Source: Bacteroides pyogenes DSM 20611 = JCM 6294 (GTDB taxonomy: Bacteria > Bacteroidota > Bacteroidia > Bacteroidales > Bacteroidaceae). Taken from it: a stretch of 64,000 bases of DNA. Position 1 is the first letter of the stretch; every line of letters begins with the position of its first letter. The position numbers and the translations under genes were made by a program. The notes under the pieces are model-generated. The model worked only from the letters and a program-made list of their open reading frames with translations, searched no databases and was not told the DNA's origin. Location of the stretch: NCBI RefSeq assembly GCF_000428105.1, contig NZ_ATZH01000003.1:62001-126000 (forward strand), in the 5' to 3' direction. Positions 23,332 to 31,308 of this stretch are shown here, one piece after another.

Positions 23332-24105
23332 ATGAGAGAAAAACTGACAATCGTTAAAGTGGGTGGCAAAATCGTGGAAGAGGAAGCTACCCTTTTTCAA
23401 CTCCTGGATGATTTCTCATCCATCGAAGGGTATAAGTTGTTGGTTCACGGTGGAGGACGCTCGGCCACAAAAATCGCTGCTGCTCTTGGTATTGAGAGCC
23501 GGATGGTGGATGGCAGACGGATTACCGATGCCGGGATGCTGAGAGTGGTGGCCATGGTGTATGCCGGACTGGTAAACAAAAGCATTGTGGCTGGTTTGCA
23601 AGCCCGGGACGTGAATGCTCTTGGTCTGACCGGGGCGGATATGAATGTTATTCGTTCTGTAAAACGCCCGGTGGAAGAGATAGACTATGGCTTCGTTGGA
23701 GATGTGGAAGAAGTGGATGCGGATTTGCTTACCGGACTTATCCGCAAGGGTGTAGTACCCGTAATGGCTCCGCTCACCCACGATAAAACGGGCAACCTCC
23801 TTAATACCAACGCCGATACCATTGCCGGAGAAACGGCGAAAGCTTTGGCGAAGCGGTTTGACACCACGTTGGTGTATTGTTTCGAGAAAAAAGGAGTGCT
23901 GTACGATGAAAATGATGAAAACAGTGTGATTCCCCGGATCGATCGTGCCGGTTTCCAGAAATATGTCGCTGATGGAATTATCCAAGGCGGGATGATGCCC
24001 AAATTAATAAACTCTTTTGAAGCACTCGAAGCCGGTGTTTGTGAAGTTATAATCACTTCATCTTCAGAAATAAAGAGTGGTATAGGGACAAGAATCGAAA
24101 AATAA
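23332..24105 (+). CDS. argB: Acetylglutamate kinase
   Basis: A 257-residue enzyme that phosphorylates N-acetylglutamate in arginine synthesis. It shows the amino-acid-kinase fold with VKVGGKIVEEE at the start, LVHGGGRSATK, NTNADTIAGETAKAL and a C-terminal GGMMPKLINSFEA. The ATG at 23332 is preferred over an in-frame TTG at 23299, because the family begins immediately before the first beta strand. The gene follows speA, which consumes arginine. Placing a synthetic and a consuming enzyme together suggests arginine supply for polyamine formation. Confidence 0.94.
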   Translation: MREKLTIVKVGGKIVEEEATLFQLLDDFSSIEGYKLLVHGGGRSATKIAAALGIESRMVDGRRITDAGMLRVVAMVYAGLVNKSIVAGLQARDVNALGLTGADMNVIRSVKRPVEEIDYGFVGDVEEVDADLLTGLIRKGVVPVMAPLTHDKTGNLLNTNADTIAGETAKALAKRFDTTLVYCFEKKGVLYDENDENSVIPRIDRAGFQKYVADGIIQGGMMPKLINSFEALEAGVCEVIITSSSEIKSGIGTRIEK

Positions 24106-24165
24106 TTTGAAAAAAAATACGGGTAGCTGTAACTTTTCCCATTTGAGCCCGTCATTATTATAGAG

Positions 24166-24675
24166 ATGCAAGAAATCAGTTTCCGTAACGATATTTTGCC
24201 GCTAAAGGACAAACTTTTCCGGTTGGCGCTCAGGATTACGCTGGATAGTGCAGAGGCGGAAGATGTCGTTCAGGATACATTGATACGCGTGTGGAACAAG
24301 AGAGAGGAATGGCCTCAAATAGAATCGATCGAAGCCTATTGTTTGGTTGTAGCAAAGAATTTGGCGATAGATCGCAGCCAGAAGAAAGACTCCCGACATC
24401 TTGAACTCGCCCGTGATATCGAAGAGGAATCTGATACAGGCAGCCCTCACGATCAATTTGTGCATGACGAAAAAATGAGGCTTATCGATCGGTTGGTGGA
24501 TGAACTTCCTGAAAAGCAGCGTTTAATCATGCAGTTAAGAGATATTGAGGGCGAAAGTTATAAAAAAATAGCAGCTCTTCTGAATCTGACCGAGGATCAA
24601 GTGAAAGTAAACCTCTTCAGAGCCAGACAAAAGGTTAAACAACGCTATTTAGAAATTGATGAATATGGATTATAA
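24166..24675 (+). CDS. ECF-type RNA polymerase sigma factor
   Basis: A 169-residue sigma-70 family protein of group 4: region 2 (about 15-85, including AEDVVQDTLIRVWNKREEW), then region 4 (about 105-160, LPEKQRLIMQLRDIEGESYKKIA). It lacks regions 1 and 3. The downstream gene overlaps its end and encodes a protein with one membrane helix, the usual arrangement for a sigma factor and its membrane-bound regulator. Its regulon cannot be read from the sequence; it is not next to a SusC gene. Confidence 0.9.
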   Translation: MQEISFRNDILPLKDKLFRLALRITLDSAEAEDVVQDTLIRVWNKREEWPQIESIEAYCLVVAKNLAIDRSQKKDSRHLELARDIEEESDTGSPHDQFVHDEKMRLIDRLVDELPEKQRLIMQLRDIEGESYKKIAALLNLTEDQVKVNLFRARQKVKQRYLEIDEYGL

Positions 24676-25141
24676 GAATATAGAACAACTCTTGGAGAAA
24701 TATTGGCAATGCGAGACCTCTATCGAAGAGGAATCATTATTGCGTCAATTCTTCACACAAGGAGACGTTCCGGCTCATCTGCTTCGTTATAAAAGTTTGT
24801 TTGTTTATCAGCAAATTCAACGGAATGTAGGGTTGAGCAAAGATTTTGATACGCGTATCCTGGCTGAGGTGGAACCCCCTGTTGTAAAGGCCAGACGTTT
24901 GACTCTCACCGCTCGCTTCATGCCGTTGTTTAAGGCTGCGGCAGTGGTTGTCTTATTCCTCTCGTTAGGAAATATAGCCCAGCATTCTTTTACCGGCGAA
25001 GACCGGGGAATTCTTGCTGTGGATACGATCGGCAGGCAGGTAACTACTCCCTCGGTTGCTATTTCGAACGATTCGAAAACGGAGTCGGTACTGGTTGACA
25101 GTTTGGCGAAAATAAATAAGGGGCTGATTATTAAGGAATAG
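24659..25141 (+). CDS. Putative anti-sigma or sigma-linked membrane protein
   Basis: A 160-residue protein whose start overlaps the sigma gene by 17 bp; ATG codons at 24659 and 24665 are both possible. An N-terminal helical part (KNIEQLLEKYWQCETS) resembles the small cytoplasmic domain common in Bacteroidetes sigma-partner proteins. One membrane helix lies at about 88-108 (FKAAAVVVLFLSLGNIAQ), with a short periplasmic tail after it. Translational coupling and topology suggest it holds the sigma factor at the membrane, but no recognised anti-sigma motif was seen. A terminator follows at 25244-25278. Confidence 0.65.
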   Translation: MNMDYKNIEQLLEKYWQCETSIEEESLLRQFFTQGDVPAHLLRYKSLFVYQQIQRNVGLSKDFDTRILAEVEPPVVKARRLTLTARFMPLFKAAAVVVLFLSLGNIAQHSFTGEDRGILAVDTIGRQVTTPSVAISNDSKTESVLVDSLAKINKGLIIKE

Positions 25142-25243
25142 AATTTTCATTTGCTTTAAACATATATAGTTAGTGTGCTTAATTAAAACAACAAAGAAGC
25201 TGTGAAGTTTCAATTCTCTCAAAATTTTAACTAACTAAAATAG

Positions 25244-25278
25244 AAGGGTTACTGCGGGATGCAGCAACCCTTTGTTTA
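25244..25278 (+). terminator. Terminator of the sigma operon
   Basis: AAGGGTTACTGC (25244-25255) pairs with GCAGCAACCCTT (25261-25272) with one mismatch and a 5-base loop, followed by a short T-rich run. Confidence 0.75.
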
Positions 25279-25331
25279 TATGGACCGATTCTTGAAAAGC
25301 GTGATGTAAGAAAATTGGTTTGGTATCCTTT

Positions 25332-25348
25332 CCCCCCCCCCCCCCCCC
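25332..25348. repeat. Homopolymer of 17 C residues
   Basis: An uninterrupted C17 tract (G17 on the other strand) flanked by TTT on both sides. Tracts this long are prone to slippage during replication. It is not inside a recognisable gene, and its length could also be affected by sequencing error. Confidence 0.85.
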
Positions 25349-25440
25349 TTTGTATGAGTTTCAGTTTCAAAGGCATGTCTTACGATATTTCTGGTTCGGC
25401 ACTCTCTTTTCTTCTGTTTTTTCATGAATTAGAAAGAATA

Positions 25441-25607
25441 CCGCAGACTTTGAATTTAAACACGGCGGGCTTTAAAAAAAAGGCGGCGGGCTTTGAGTTC
25501 AAACACGGCGGGCTTTAAAAAAAAGGCGGCGGGCTTCGAATTCAAACACGGCGGGCTTTGAAAAAAAGGCGGCGGGCTTCGAATTCAAACACGGCGGACT
25601 TTGAATG
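25441..25607. repeat. Tandem array with alternating 21- and 22-bp units
   Basis: The core CGGCGGGC starts at 25463, 25484, 25506, 25527, 25549 and 25570, with a variant (CGGCGGAC) at 25592 and a more degenerate unit at 25441. Spacing alternates 21, 22, 21, 22, 21, 22. The 21-bp units end in an A-rich run and GG; the 22-bp units end in a TTCAAACA-type sequence. The array is therefore a 43-bp doublet repeated about three times with a common core. Confidence 0.9.
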
Positions 25608-25867
25608 AAATGTGCTGCTGTTCTGTAAACGTACCATACAACAACCTTCTGCATGGTTCTCCATTTGAAGCTAAATTTTCCGCTCCCGCCCCATCACATC
25701 GGGTAGCGGTTGAGAAAGCCTTCTCGTCCGATTTCGAATAAATGTTTTTGTAATATGTTTGCTTCTTACTATCCTCTCCGACAGCTTCTGTAGATTTATT
25801 CAAACAGACTTACTTGAAGTATGTTTTGTTTCTTATTTTACCAAAGAAAAACGACATATGGGTGTTG

Positions 25868-26947
25868 TCAGAAAGAATCGCCCAGCTTCATTTGTGCGTC
25901 ATTCATATATTTACGAATAGCCGATTCTTCGTCTTTGGGACAGATTAACAGAATGTTATCCGACTCTGCGATTAAATATCCTTCCAAACCCTCAATAATG
26001 GCTAACTTGCCTTTGGGAAGCACTATCATGTTGTTTTTGCTGTTATATAGCAATGAATCACACTGCAATGTGGTGTTACCATCCAAATCTTGTTCGGACA
26101 ATTCATAAAGTGAGTTCCAAGTTCCTAAATCCGACCAACCGAAATCTCCTAATGATACGAATACGTTATCGGCTTTTTCCATGATGCCGAAATCTATAGA
26201 AACATTCGGGCATGCGGGAAAGTGTTCTTCGATAAATGCTTGTTCTGCATCGGTGCCATATACTCCTTTTCCGGAGGCTAACTTTGCAGACAACTCCGGT
26301 AGTAAAGCTTCTCCGGTTTTCAAGATTGTGTTTACATTCCACATGAATATTCCGGAGTTCCAGTAAAACTCCCCGCTCTCTACGAAAACTTTCGCTAAAT
26401 CGAGTTCCGGTTTTTCGGTAAACGTCTTTACTTTGTAGAATCCGTCTCCAACAGGCTCATCAATTTGTATGTAGCCATATTCTGTTTCGGGGCGGTTTGG
26501 CCTGATGCCCAAGGTCAGAAGTTTCTCCGATTTGGAAACAAACTCCAGCCCTTTCTCTATCGCTTTATAAAATTCTTCTTCTTTGAGGATGAGATGGTCG
26601 CAAGGGGCTACAACAATGTTGGCGTTAGGATTTAATGCTTGGATGCGATGAGCGGCCCATGCTATACACGGCGCAGTATTTCGTCTTGCCGGTTCCAACA
26701 AGATTTGTTTTTCATTCAGTTCCGGAAATTGTTTTTTTACCAAGTCGGCATATATGGCATTCGTAGCGATCAGAATATTTTCAGTAGGGATTATTTTTTG
26801 AAAGCGATCAAATGTTTGTTGCAGAAGTGAACGTCCGGTTCCAAAAACATCCATAAATTGTTTAGGCAAATTTTTGCGGCTGAGCGGCCAGAAGTGGCTT
26901 CCGATACCGCCACCCATGATTACGCAATAATTGTTTTTGTTTGTCAT
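25868..26947 (-). CDS. manC: Mannose-1-phosphate guanylyltransferase
   Basis: A 359-residue nucleotidyltransferase that makes GDP-mannose, precursor of GDP-fucose and mannose-containing surface glycans. The N-terminal nucleotide-binding loop reads GGGIGSHFWPLSR, with a Ser-His pair where many homologues have Thr-Arg. PKQF, EPARRNTAPCIAWAA, the metal-binding APCDHLI and FTEKP follow in order. It is a single-domain form without the C-terminal isomerase of bifunctional enzymes. It stands alone on the minus strand; no neighbouring glycan cluster is present. Confidence 0.92.
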   Translation of the reverse strand: MTNKNNYCVIMGGGIGSHFWPLSRKNLPKQFMDVFGTGRSLLQQTFDRFQKIIPTENILIATNAIYADLVKKQFPELNEKQILLEPARRNTAPCIAWAAHRIQALNPNANIVVAPCDHLILKEEEFYKAIEKGLEFVSKSEKLLTLGIRPNRPETEYGYIQIDEPVGDGFYKVKTFTEKPELDLAKVFVESGEFYWNSGIFMWNVNTILKTGEALLPELSAKLASGKGVYGTDAEQAFIEEHFPACPNVSIDFGIMEKADNVFVSLGDFGWSDLGTWNSLYELSEQDLDGNTTLQCDSLLYNSKNNMIVLPKGKLAIIEGLEGYLIAESDNILLICPKDEESAIRKYMNDAQMKLGDSF

Positions 26948-27052
26948 GATAATAACTTTTTTAAAGTTTCCGCTAATGTACTGTTTATTCTCTGAAAATT
27001 GAAGCTGTATAGAGGTGTTTTATCGTTTTTTTTTCCTTTTTTTTGTCCAACT

Positions 27053-27083
27053 ATTGTGGATTAAAAATAAAGTTGTATCTTTG
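27053..27083 (+). promoter_or_regulatory. Promoter of tRNA-Leu
   Basis: ATTG at 27053-27056 and TATCTTTG at 27076-27083 with 19 bp between them fit the Bacteroides -33/-7 pattern. Transcription would start about 20 bases before the tRNA. Confidence 0.8.
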
Positions 27084-27111
27084 CACCGCAATTGAGAGAT
27101 CAATAATGCAT

Positions 27112-27198
27112 GCCCAGATGGCGGAATCGGTAGACGCGCTGGTCTCAAACACCAGTGGATTCACTTCCATCCCGGTTCGACCCCGGGTCTGGGTACCA
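27112..27198 (+). tRNA. tRNA-Leu(CAA)
   Basis: An 87-base class II tRNA with long variable arm. The acceptor stem is GCCCAGA with TCTGGGT; the anticodon loop CTCAAAC gives anticodon CAA, for UUG codons. The T-loop GGTTCGACCC is present, and CCA is encoded at 27196-27198. Confidence 0.96.
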
Positions 27199-27199
27199 A

Positions 27200-27245
27200 G
27201 TAAAAGCTAAGTAGTTGATTGCTCAATACTTAGCTTTTACTTTTA
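27200..27245 (+). terminator. Terminator of tRNA-Leu
   Basis: A perfect 14-bp stem (27200-27213 with 27227-27240) with a 13-base loop and a T-rich 3' end begins two bases after the tRNA CCA end. Confidence 0.85.
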
Positions 27246-27307
27246 TCTGAAATTTCCCCCATTTTCCCCACACGTGCAAAAAAATATAGTAGTAAGTCAT
27301 TATTTTC

Positions 27308-27339
27308 TTTGGCTGAACATAGTAAATATACTACCTTTG
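27308..27339 (+). promoter_or_regulatory. Promoter of the Fic gene
   Basis: TTTG at 27308-27311 and TACCTTTG at 27332-27339, separated by 20 bp, precede the start codon by 31 bp. Confidence 0.7.
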
Positions 27340-27370
27340 AAAAGAAATAAAGCTTATAAAATAAAAAGCA

Positions 27371-28180
27371 ATGGAACAAGGTGTTTGGCAAGAGATAGAA
27401 CAGTTATACCAAAAGTTTCGGCAACTTGGTATCAATGAAGCGGTGGACTATCATAAGTACTACCTGTATTCTCTTATTACCCATTCCACAGCCATTGAAG
27501 GCTCTACGCTTACCGAATTGGATACCCAACTGCTCTTTGATGAGGGGCTGACGGCAAAAGGAAAACCGTTGGTGTATCACTTGATGAATGAAGATTTGAA
27601 GCAAGCGTATGAACTAGCCCAAAAAGAAGCTCTCCAGCCTGTACCGGTAACTCCTGCTTTTCTGCAAAGATTAAATGCCATGCTGATGCGTACCACAGGC
27701 AGTTTACACAGCGTAATGGGTGGGACTTTCGATTCCTCCAAAGGTGAATTTCGTCTGTGTGGTGTTACGGCTGGTGTCGGCGGACACTCTTACATGAATT
27801 ATCAGAAAGTGCCTATTAAGATAGAAGAGTTTTGTGCTATCTTGCAAGAGAAGCAAAAGACCGTGGGAACATTTCGGGAACAGTATGAATTGAGTTTTAA
27901 TGCCCACCTTAATTTAGTAACCATACATCCGTGGGTGGATGGCAATGGCAGAACTGCTCGATTGTTGATGAACTATATTCAATTTTGCTATCATCTTTTC
28001 CCGACTAAGATATTCAAAGAGGATAGAGAAGAATATATACTTTCCTTGCGCCAATGTCAGGATGAAGAAACCAACCAGCCATTCTTAGATTTTATGGCAG
28101 GGCAGTTAAAAAAAACGCTTGCGCTGGAGATTGGACGGTTAAATACTTCACGGAAGAAAGATTTTAGTTTTATGTTCTGA
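27371..28180 (+). CDS. Fic family protein (probable AMP-transferase)
   Basis: A 269-residue protein with the Fic active-site motif HPWVDGNGRTAR at 186-197 (canonical HxFx(D/E)GNGRxxR with Trp for Phe). The catalytic His is His186. Fic enzymes usually transfer AMP from ATP to a hydroxyl of a target protein. The N-terminal sequence STAIEG at 39-44 fits the inhibitory helix motif (S/T)xxxE(G/N), with Glu43 as the expected inhibitory glutamate; this makes it an auto-inhibited class II Fic protein that needs no separate antitoxin, and none is seen. The target is unknown. It begins an A+T-rich interval next to tRNA-Leu. The 240 bp after it contain no convincing gene. Confidence 0.9.
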   Translation: MEQGVWQEIEQLYQKFRQLGINEAVDYHKYYLYSLITHSTAIEGSTLTELDTQLLFDEGLTAKGKPLVYHLMNEDLKQAYELAQKEALQPVPVTPAFLQRLNAMLMRTTGSLHSVMGGTFDSSKGEFRLCGVTAGVGGHSYMNYQKVPIKIEEFCAILQEKQKTVGTFREQYELSFNAHLNLVTIHPWVDGNGRTARLLMNYIQFCYHLFPTKIFKEDREEYILSLRQCQDEETNQPFLDFMAGQLKKTLALEIGRLNTSRKKDFSFMF

Positions 28181-28422
28181 ATCTATTTTAGTTTTATTTA
28201 ATTTGACATTCAAAGTCATCTTTCAGCAACTCATACTAATGGCAGTCTATAAACAGTCCGTTTTTGAAACAAGCATTTTGGTGGATGCCACATTTGGCAA
28301 TGGGATATTATAAAATAAAAAAGCCATTTGAATCTCACGCAAATCATATTTTCGTTTTCTTGTTTGTTGTTTTAAGACTTTTTTAATAAATTGCCACCAT
28401 GTTTCTTCTAAAACTCTAAAAT

Positions 28423-29889
28423 ATGGCTTGTTTTATTTCAAGAGCAGTATTTTTTGTCGTCTTTATTTTGGGCGCGGTGGAATGTTGGGCCGGCACGAAT
28501 AACTCCGAGTATGGAAAGAGAAAAGCTGTAGTTCACGGTAGAGTGATAAATCAAAGTCACGAGAGCCCTAAAGTGCTTACTGTGATTTCTTGTAATCCTC
28601 TTGATGAGAATGATAGATTTGCTGTACGTCTCGACTCTACAGGCCTTTTTCATGTAGAGTTTGAGATGTTTTGGGCGCATAGTTTCACCATAAGTTATCA
28701 TGGAAAGTTCATTAATGCATTTGTGGAACCGGAGGATTCCCTTTTTCTTGAGATAGATGCTGAGAAGTTCAGGTATGAGGGGGTTAAGTCTGTTCGCTTT
28801 GTGGGAAAAAATGGAACTCGTAGTGCTGAGTTTAATAGATTATTTGATGATTTGGTGGGTGTGATTAATTATAAGCCGCTTGCAGAGAATTTGAATGCAC
28901 CTTTAGATAGCTTTATGGCTCTATTCCAGAAAGAAATCAACCTTTTAAATGATACTATTAAGAGTTATTCTGCTGTTCATGAAATTTCTCCCTGGGTACA
29001 AGAGCTAATGAAAGATATGGCGTTATTCACTCTATCCAATTATGCTATAGGCTATTCAGGACAATCCAATGAAGACGAACTGGGATTCTTTACTCAAGAC
29101 ATTTTTGATATTTATGATGCTGATAATTTTCGGAATATGATGTTTGTGTATCATCTTGATACCTATTACAACAAGTGGATCGCAAAGGATGTGAAGTTCA
29201 AAGATTGTATTAAAAGAAATGATGTGAAATCTGCGGAGCAATATGCTTTGGGAAAGATATTAACGATGCCCAAATCTTTGGCTCGCGATATAATGCTTTA
29301 CCGGCTTTATGACAAGTCTCTTTCTACACGGTTTGAATTGAAAGAGGAACTATTTCTATGTGCCAATGTATATGACAAGTTATTCGCAAAGAGCTCAAAG
29401 GTGGTGTCTATAAATCTAACAGGCTTGTCATGTTCCAAAGATGTTTTATATATGACTGCTGAGGACTCTATCGAACAAGTTTCAGATTTTGATTTAGAAT
29501 ATTTATTGAAAGAACAATATAAGGGGAAAGTTGTATATGTAGATGTGTGGGCAACTTGGTGTGGTCCATGTCGGGCAGAGATGGCTTCTGCGAGAGAACT
29601 CCACAGACTGTTTGCAAAAGAAGAAGTTGTATTTGTGAATCTTTGTCTGTCATCCAAAGCTGATGCTTGGGTTAGCATCCTGCAAAAAGAACAATTGACA
29701 GGAGAAAATTACTTCTTTGATGAAGACTTCTCTGCTGAAGTTGCTGCCAAGTTACTTTCCGGTGGATTCCCTACCTATATCCTCATAGATAAGAATGGGA
29801 GAGTTCGGGATAAAAATGCCCCTCGTCCTTCCGGATTATCAGCTATTAGCACTGCCATAGATGCTCTTTTAACTGAACAATATCCCTAG
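28423..29889 (+). CDS. TlpA-like thiol-disulfide oxidoreductase
   Basis: A 488-residue exported protein (signal peptide to about residue 24, ending ECWAG). The first 340 residues are of a Bacteroidetes-specific type with no recognised motif. A thioredoxin-like domain occupies about 355-480, with the redox motif WATWCGPCR (Cys380 and Cys383) and the cis-proline segment GGFPTYILID. It probably works in the periplasm, reducing or exchanging disulfides in exported proteins. It stands between the Fic and phosphoesterase genes, on the same strand; base composition is visibly A+T-rich compared with flanking housekeeping genes. Confidence 0.85.
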   Translation: MACFISRAVFFVVFILGAVECWAGTNNSEYGKRKAVVHGRVINQSHESPKVLTVISCNPLDENDRFAVRLDSTGLFHVEFEMFWAHSFTISYHGKFINAFVEPEDSLFLEIDAEKFRYEGVKSVRFVGKNGTRSAEFNRLFDDLVGVINYKPLAENLNAPLDSFMALFQKEINLLNDTIKSYSAVHEISPWVQELMKDMALFTLSNYAIGYSGQSNEDELGFFTQDIFDIYDADNFRNMMFVYHLDTYYNKWIAKDVKFKDCIKRNDVKSAEQYALGKILTMPKSLARDIMLYRLYDKSLSTRFELKEELFLCANVYDKLFAKSSKVVSINLTGLSCSKDVLYMTAEDSIEQVSDFDLEYLLKEQYKGKVVYVDVWATWCGPCRAEMASARELHRLFAKEEVVFVNLCLSSKADAWVSILQKEQLTGENYFFDEDFSAEVAAKLLSGGFPTYILIDKNGRVRDKNAPRPSGLSAISTAIDALLTEQYP

Positions 29890-29978
29890 ACGATTGCTTA
29901 ACTCAAGTATACCTGCCACCAGTAATTTGAAATATAGATTCGAATCCGTATGGTTTTAGATTTTTATGATGTAATACA

Positions 29979-30815
29979 ATGAAAAGATTAGTGCTGACCA
30001 TATTAGCAGTTATATTCACCATTCTGGCCTTTGCCCGTTACAAAATCATCAAGAGTAATGATCAACAGGGAAAGCCATTTCTTTTGATTATTCCAGATGT
30101 CCATGGACGGTCTTTTTGGAAAAAGGCTGTTGAAAGCTATCCTGATATTCCTGTCATATTCCTTGGAGATTATCTTGATCCTTATAATAATGAAATTGAG
30201 AATATCTCGAACGAAGAAGCTTTTGCAAATTTTAGGGAGATACTTGAATACAAACGAAAACGCTCCTCTTCCGTTACTCTTTTATTGGGAAACCATGATA
30301 TACACTATATTGATAATGACTATGCGTTCAGCAGAAAAGATACCCTGAATGAAAAAGAGATACATGATATTTTTATGGAGAGCTTATCTTTGTTTAAGTT
30401 GGTTGCAAATGTCGAAATATCAGATAGGCAAATCTTGTTTTCACACGCCGGAGTGTTAGTTGGTTGGGTAAGGAAACATTACCCATCGTTGCTCGAAACA
30501 GACATCCTTTCGTTATGCGACTCAATCAACAATAACTTGAAAGATGAGAAACTATTTGTTAAATATATTAGTGATGCCCTTATGGATGTTACCTCCGTAC
30601 GAGGAGGTGATGCGGAATATGGCTCTTTGGTATGGGCGGACGACACAGAGCATATTCATTCTAAGGAACACCTTCCCGATGTTTACCAAATATTTGGACA
30701 TTCTCAATTAGAAAATGCTCCGAAAATCTGCGAACACCATGCAAATCTTGACTGTCGCAGAGCATTCCTCCTGACAGATAAAGCAAATATCATAGAATGC
30801 AGAGTAAACAAATAA
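29979..30815 (+). CDS. Calcineurin-like metallophosphoesterase, membrane-anchored
   Basis: A 278-residue protein with an N-terminal hydrophobic helix (about 3-20), which is either a signal anchor or a signal peptide. The metal-binding motifs appear in the correct order: PDVHGR (D-x-H), FLGDYLDPY (GD), LLGNHD (GNHD), SHAG and IFGHSQ. Members of this group are Ser/Thr or bis-nucleoside phosphatases; the substrate here is unknown. It lies 89 bp after the thioredoxin-like gene and ends at a clear terminator. Confidence 0.85.
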   Translation: MKRLVLTILAVIFTILAFARYKIIKSNDQQGKPFLLIIPDVHGRSFWKKAVESYPDIPVIFLGDYLDPYNNEIENISNEEAFANFREILEYKRKRSSSVTLLLGNHDIHYIDNDYAFSRKDTLNEKEIHDIFMESLSLFKLVANVEISDRQILFSHAGVLVGWVRKHYPSLLETDILSLCDSINNNLKDEKLFVKYISDALMDVTSVRGGDAEYGSLVWADDTEHIHSKEHLPDVYQIFGHSQLENAPKICEHHANLDCRRAFLLTDKANIIECRVNK

Positions 30816-30833
30816 GATTGGATAAGGAGAATG

Positions 30834-30858
30834 AAAGCGAAAGCCTTTCGCTTTTTTT
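30834..30858 (+). terminator. Terminator after the phosphoesterase gene
   Basis: AAAGCGAA and TTCGCTTT pair around a short loop and are followed by seven Ts, 18 bp after the stop codon. Confidence 0.85.
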
Positions 30859-31095
30859 GAATAGCTAAAGACCCCTCACCACATTCTTTTTTAATATAAT
30901 TGAAGTATTTACTCTGCTTCTCGCAGTACGATAAAGTGCCGTTTGCAATACAATCATTGAAAGATGTATTTGTATTATGGCATATATTTGTAATCCTCGG
31001 TTCTGATATTTATTTTCTTCATTGTCTTCAAACTTTTCATCGCAATACTTAGCTCCTTTTATCGCAATAAGTAATTGTTTTTATAGTAGAAATTT

Positions 31096-31187
31096 ATTCG
31101 TCTGCCGTTCGTGTTCCATTCGTCTTTCGTCTCTGTTTTATTCGTCTCTCGAACGGCAGACGAATAAAACAGAGACGAAAGACGAAT
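31096..31187. repeat. 92-bp palindromic element, copy 2
   Basis: ATTCGTCT starts at 31096, 31118 and 31140; inverted AGACGAAT starts at 31158 and 31180. Bases 31118-31147 and 31158-31187 form a perfect 30-bp inverted repeat with the 10-base loop CTCGAACGGC. In this copy the first unit (31096-31111) is also perfectly complementary over 16 bp to 31150-31165, so a second, competing pairing exists. Confidence 0.95.
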
Positions 31188-31308
31188 AGTTCTTTAAATA
31201 GAAACTGCTACTGACATAAGTTTTAGGATAAAGGGTATGATCAATATTTCAAACTTTGTTGCGGCAGTATTATACTTGAGCAAACACCGCACGAAGAAAA
31301 GAGAGCTA

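Larger units (their letters stand above)
25142..25867. other. Gene-poor 726-bp interval with a terminator, C17 tract and tandem repeat
   Basis: After the sigma operon this interval contains a terminator (25244-25278), a run of 17 Cs (25332-25348), a 21/22-bp tandem array (25441-25607) and about 260 bp of unremarkable A+T-rich sequence before the stop of the convergent manC gene. Short open frames crossing the C tract and repeats look accidental: low-complexity or frame-shadow peptides without any family resemblance. Confidence 0.7.

Noticed and set aside
25315..25518. Open frame across the C17 tract (polyproline peptide)
   Set aside because: The peptide is produced by the homopolymer and repeats; no family resemblance, promoter or initiation context.
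25441..25607. CRISPR array
   Set aside because: Units are contiguous repeats of 21-22 bp with only two alternating tails; there are no unique spacers and no cas genes.
27112..30860. Genomic island integrated at tRNA-Leu
   Set aside because: No copy of the tRNA 3' end and no integrase was found in the following sequence to 31747, so integration is unproven; kept only as a composition-based suspicion.
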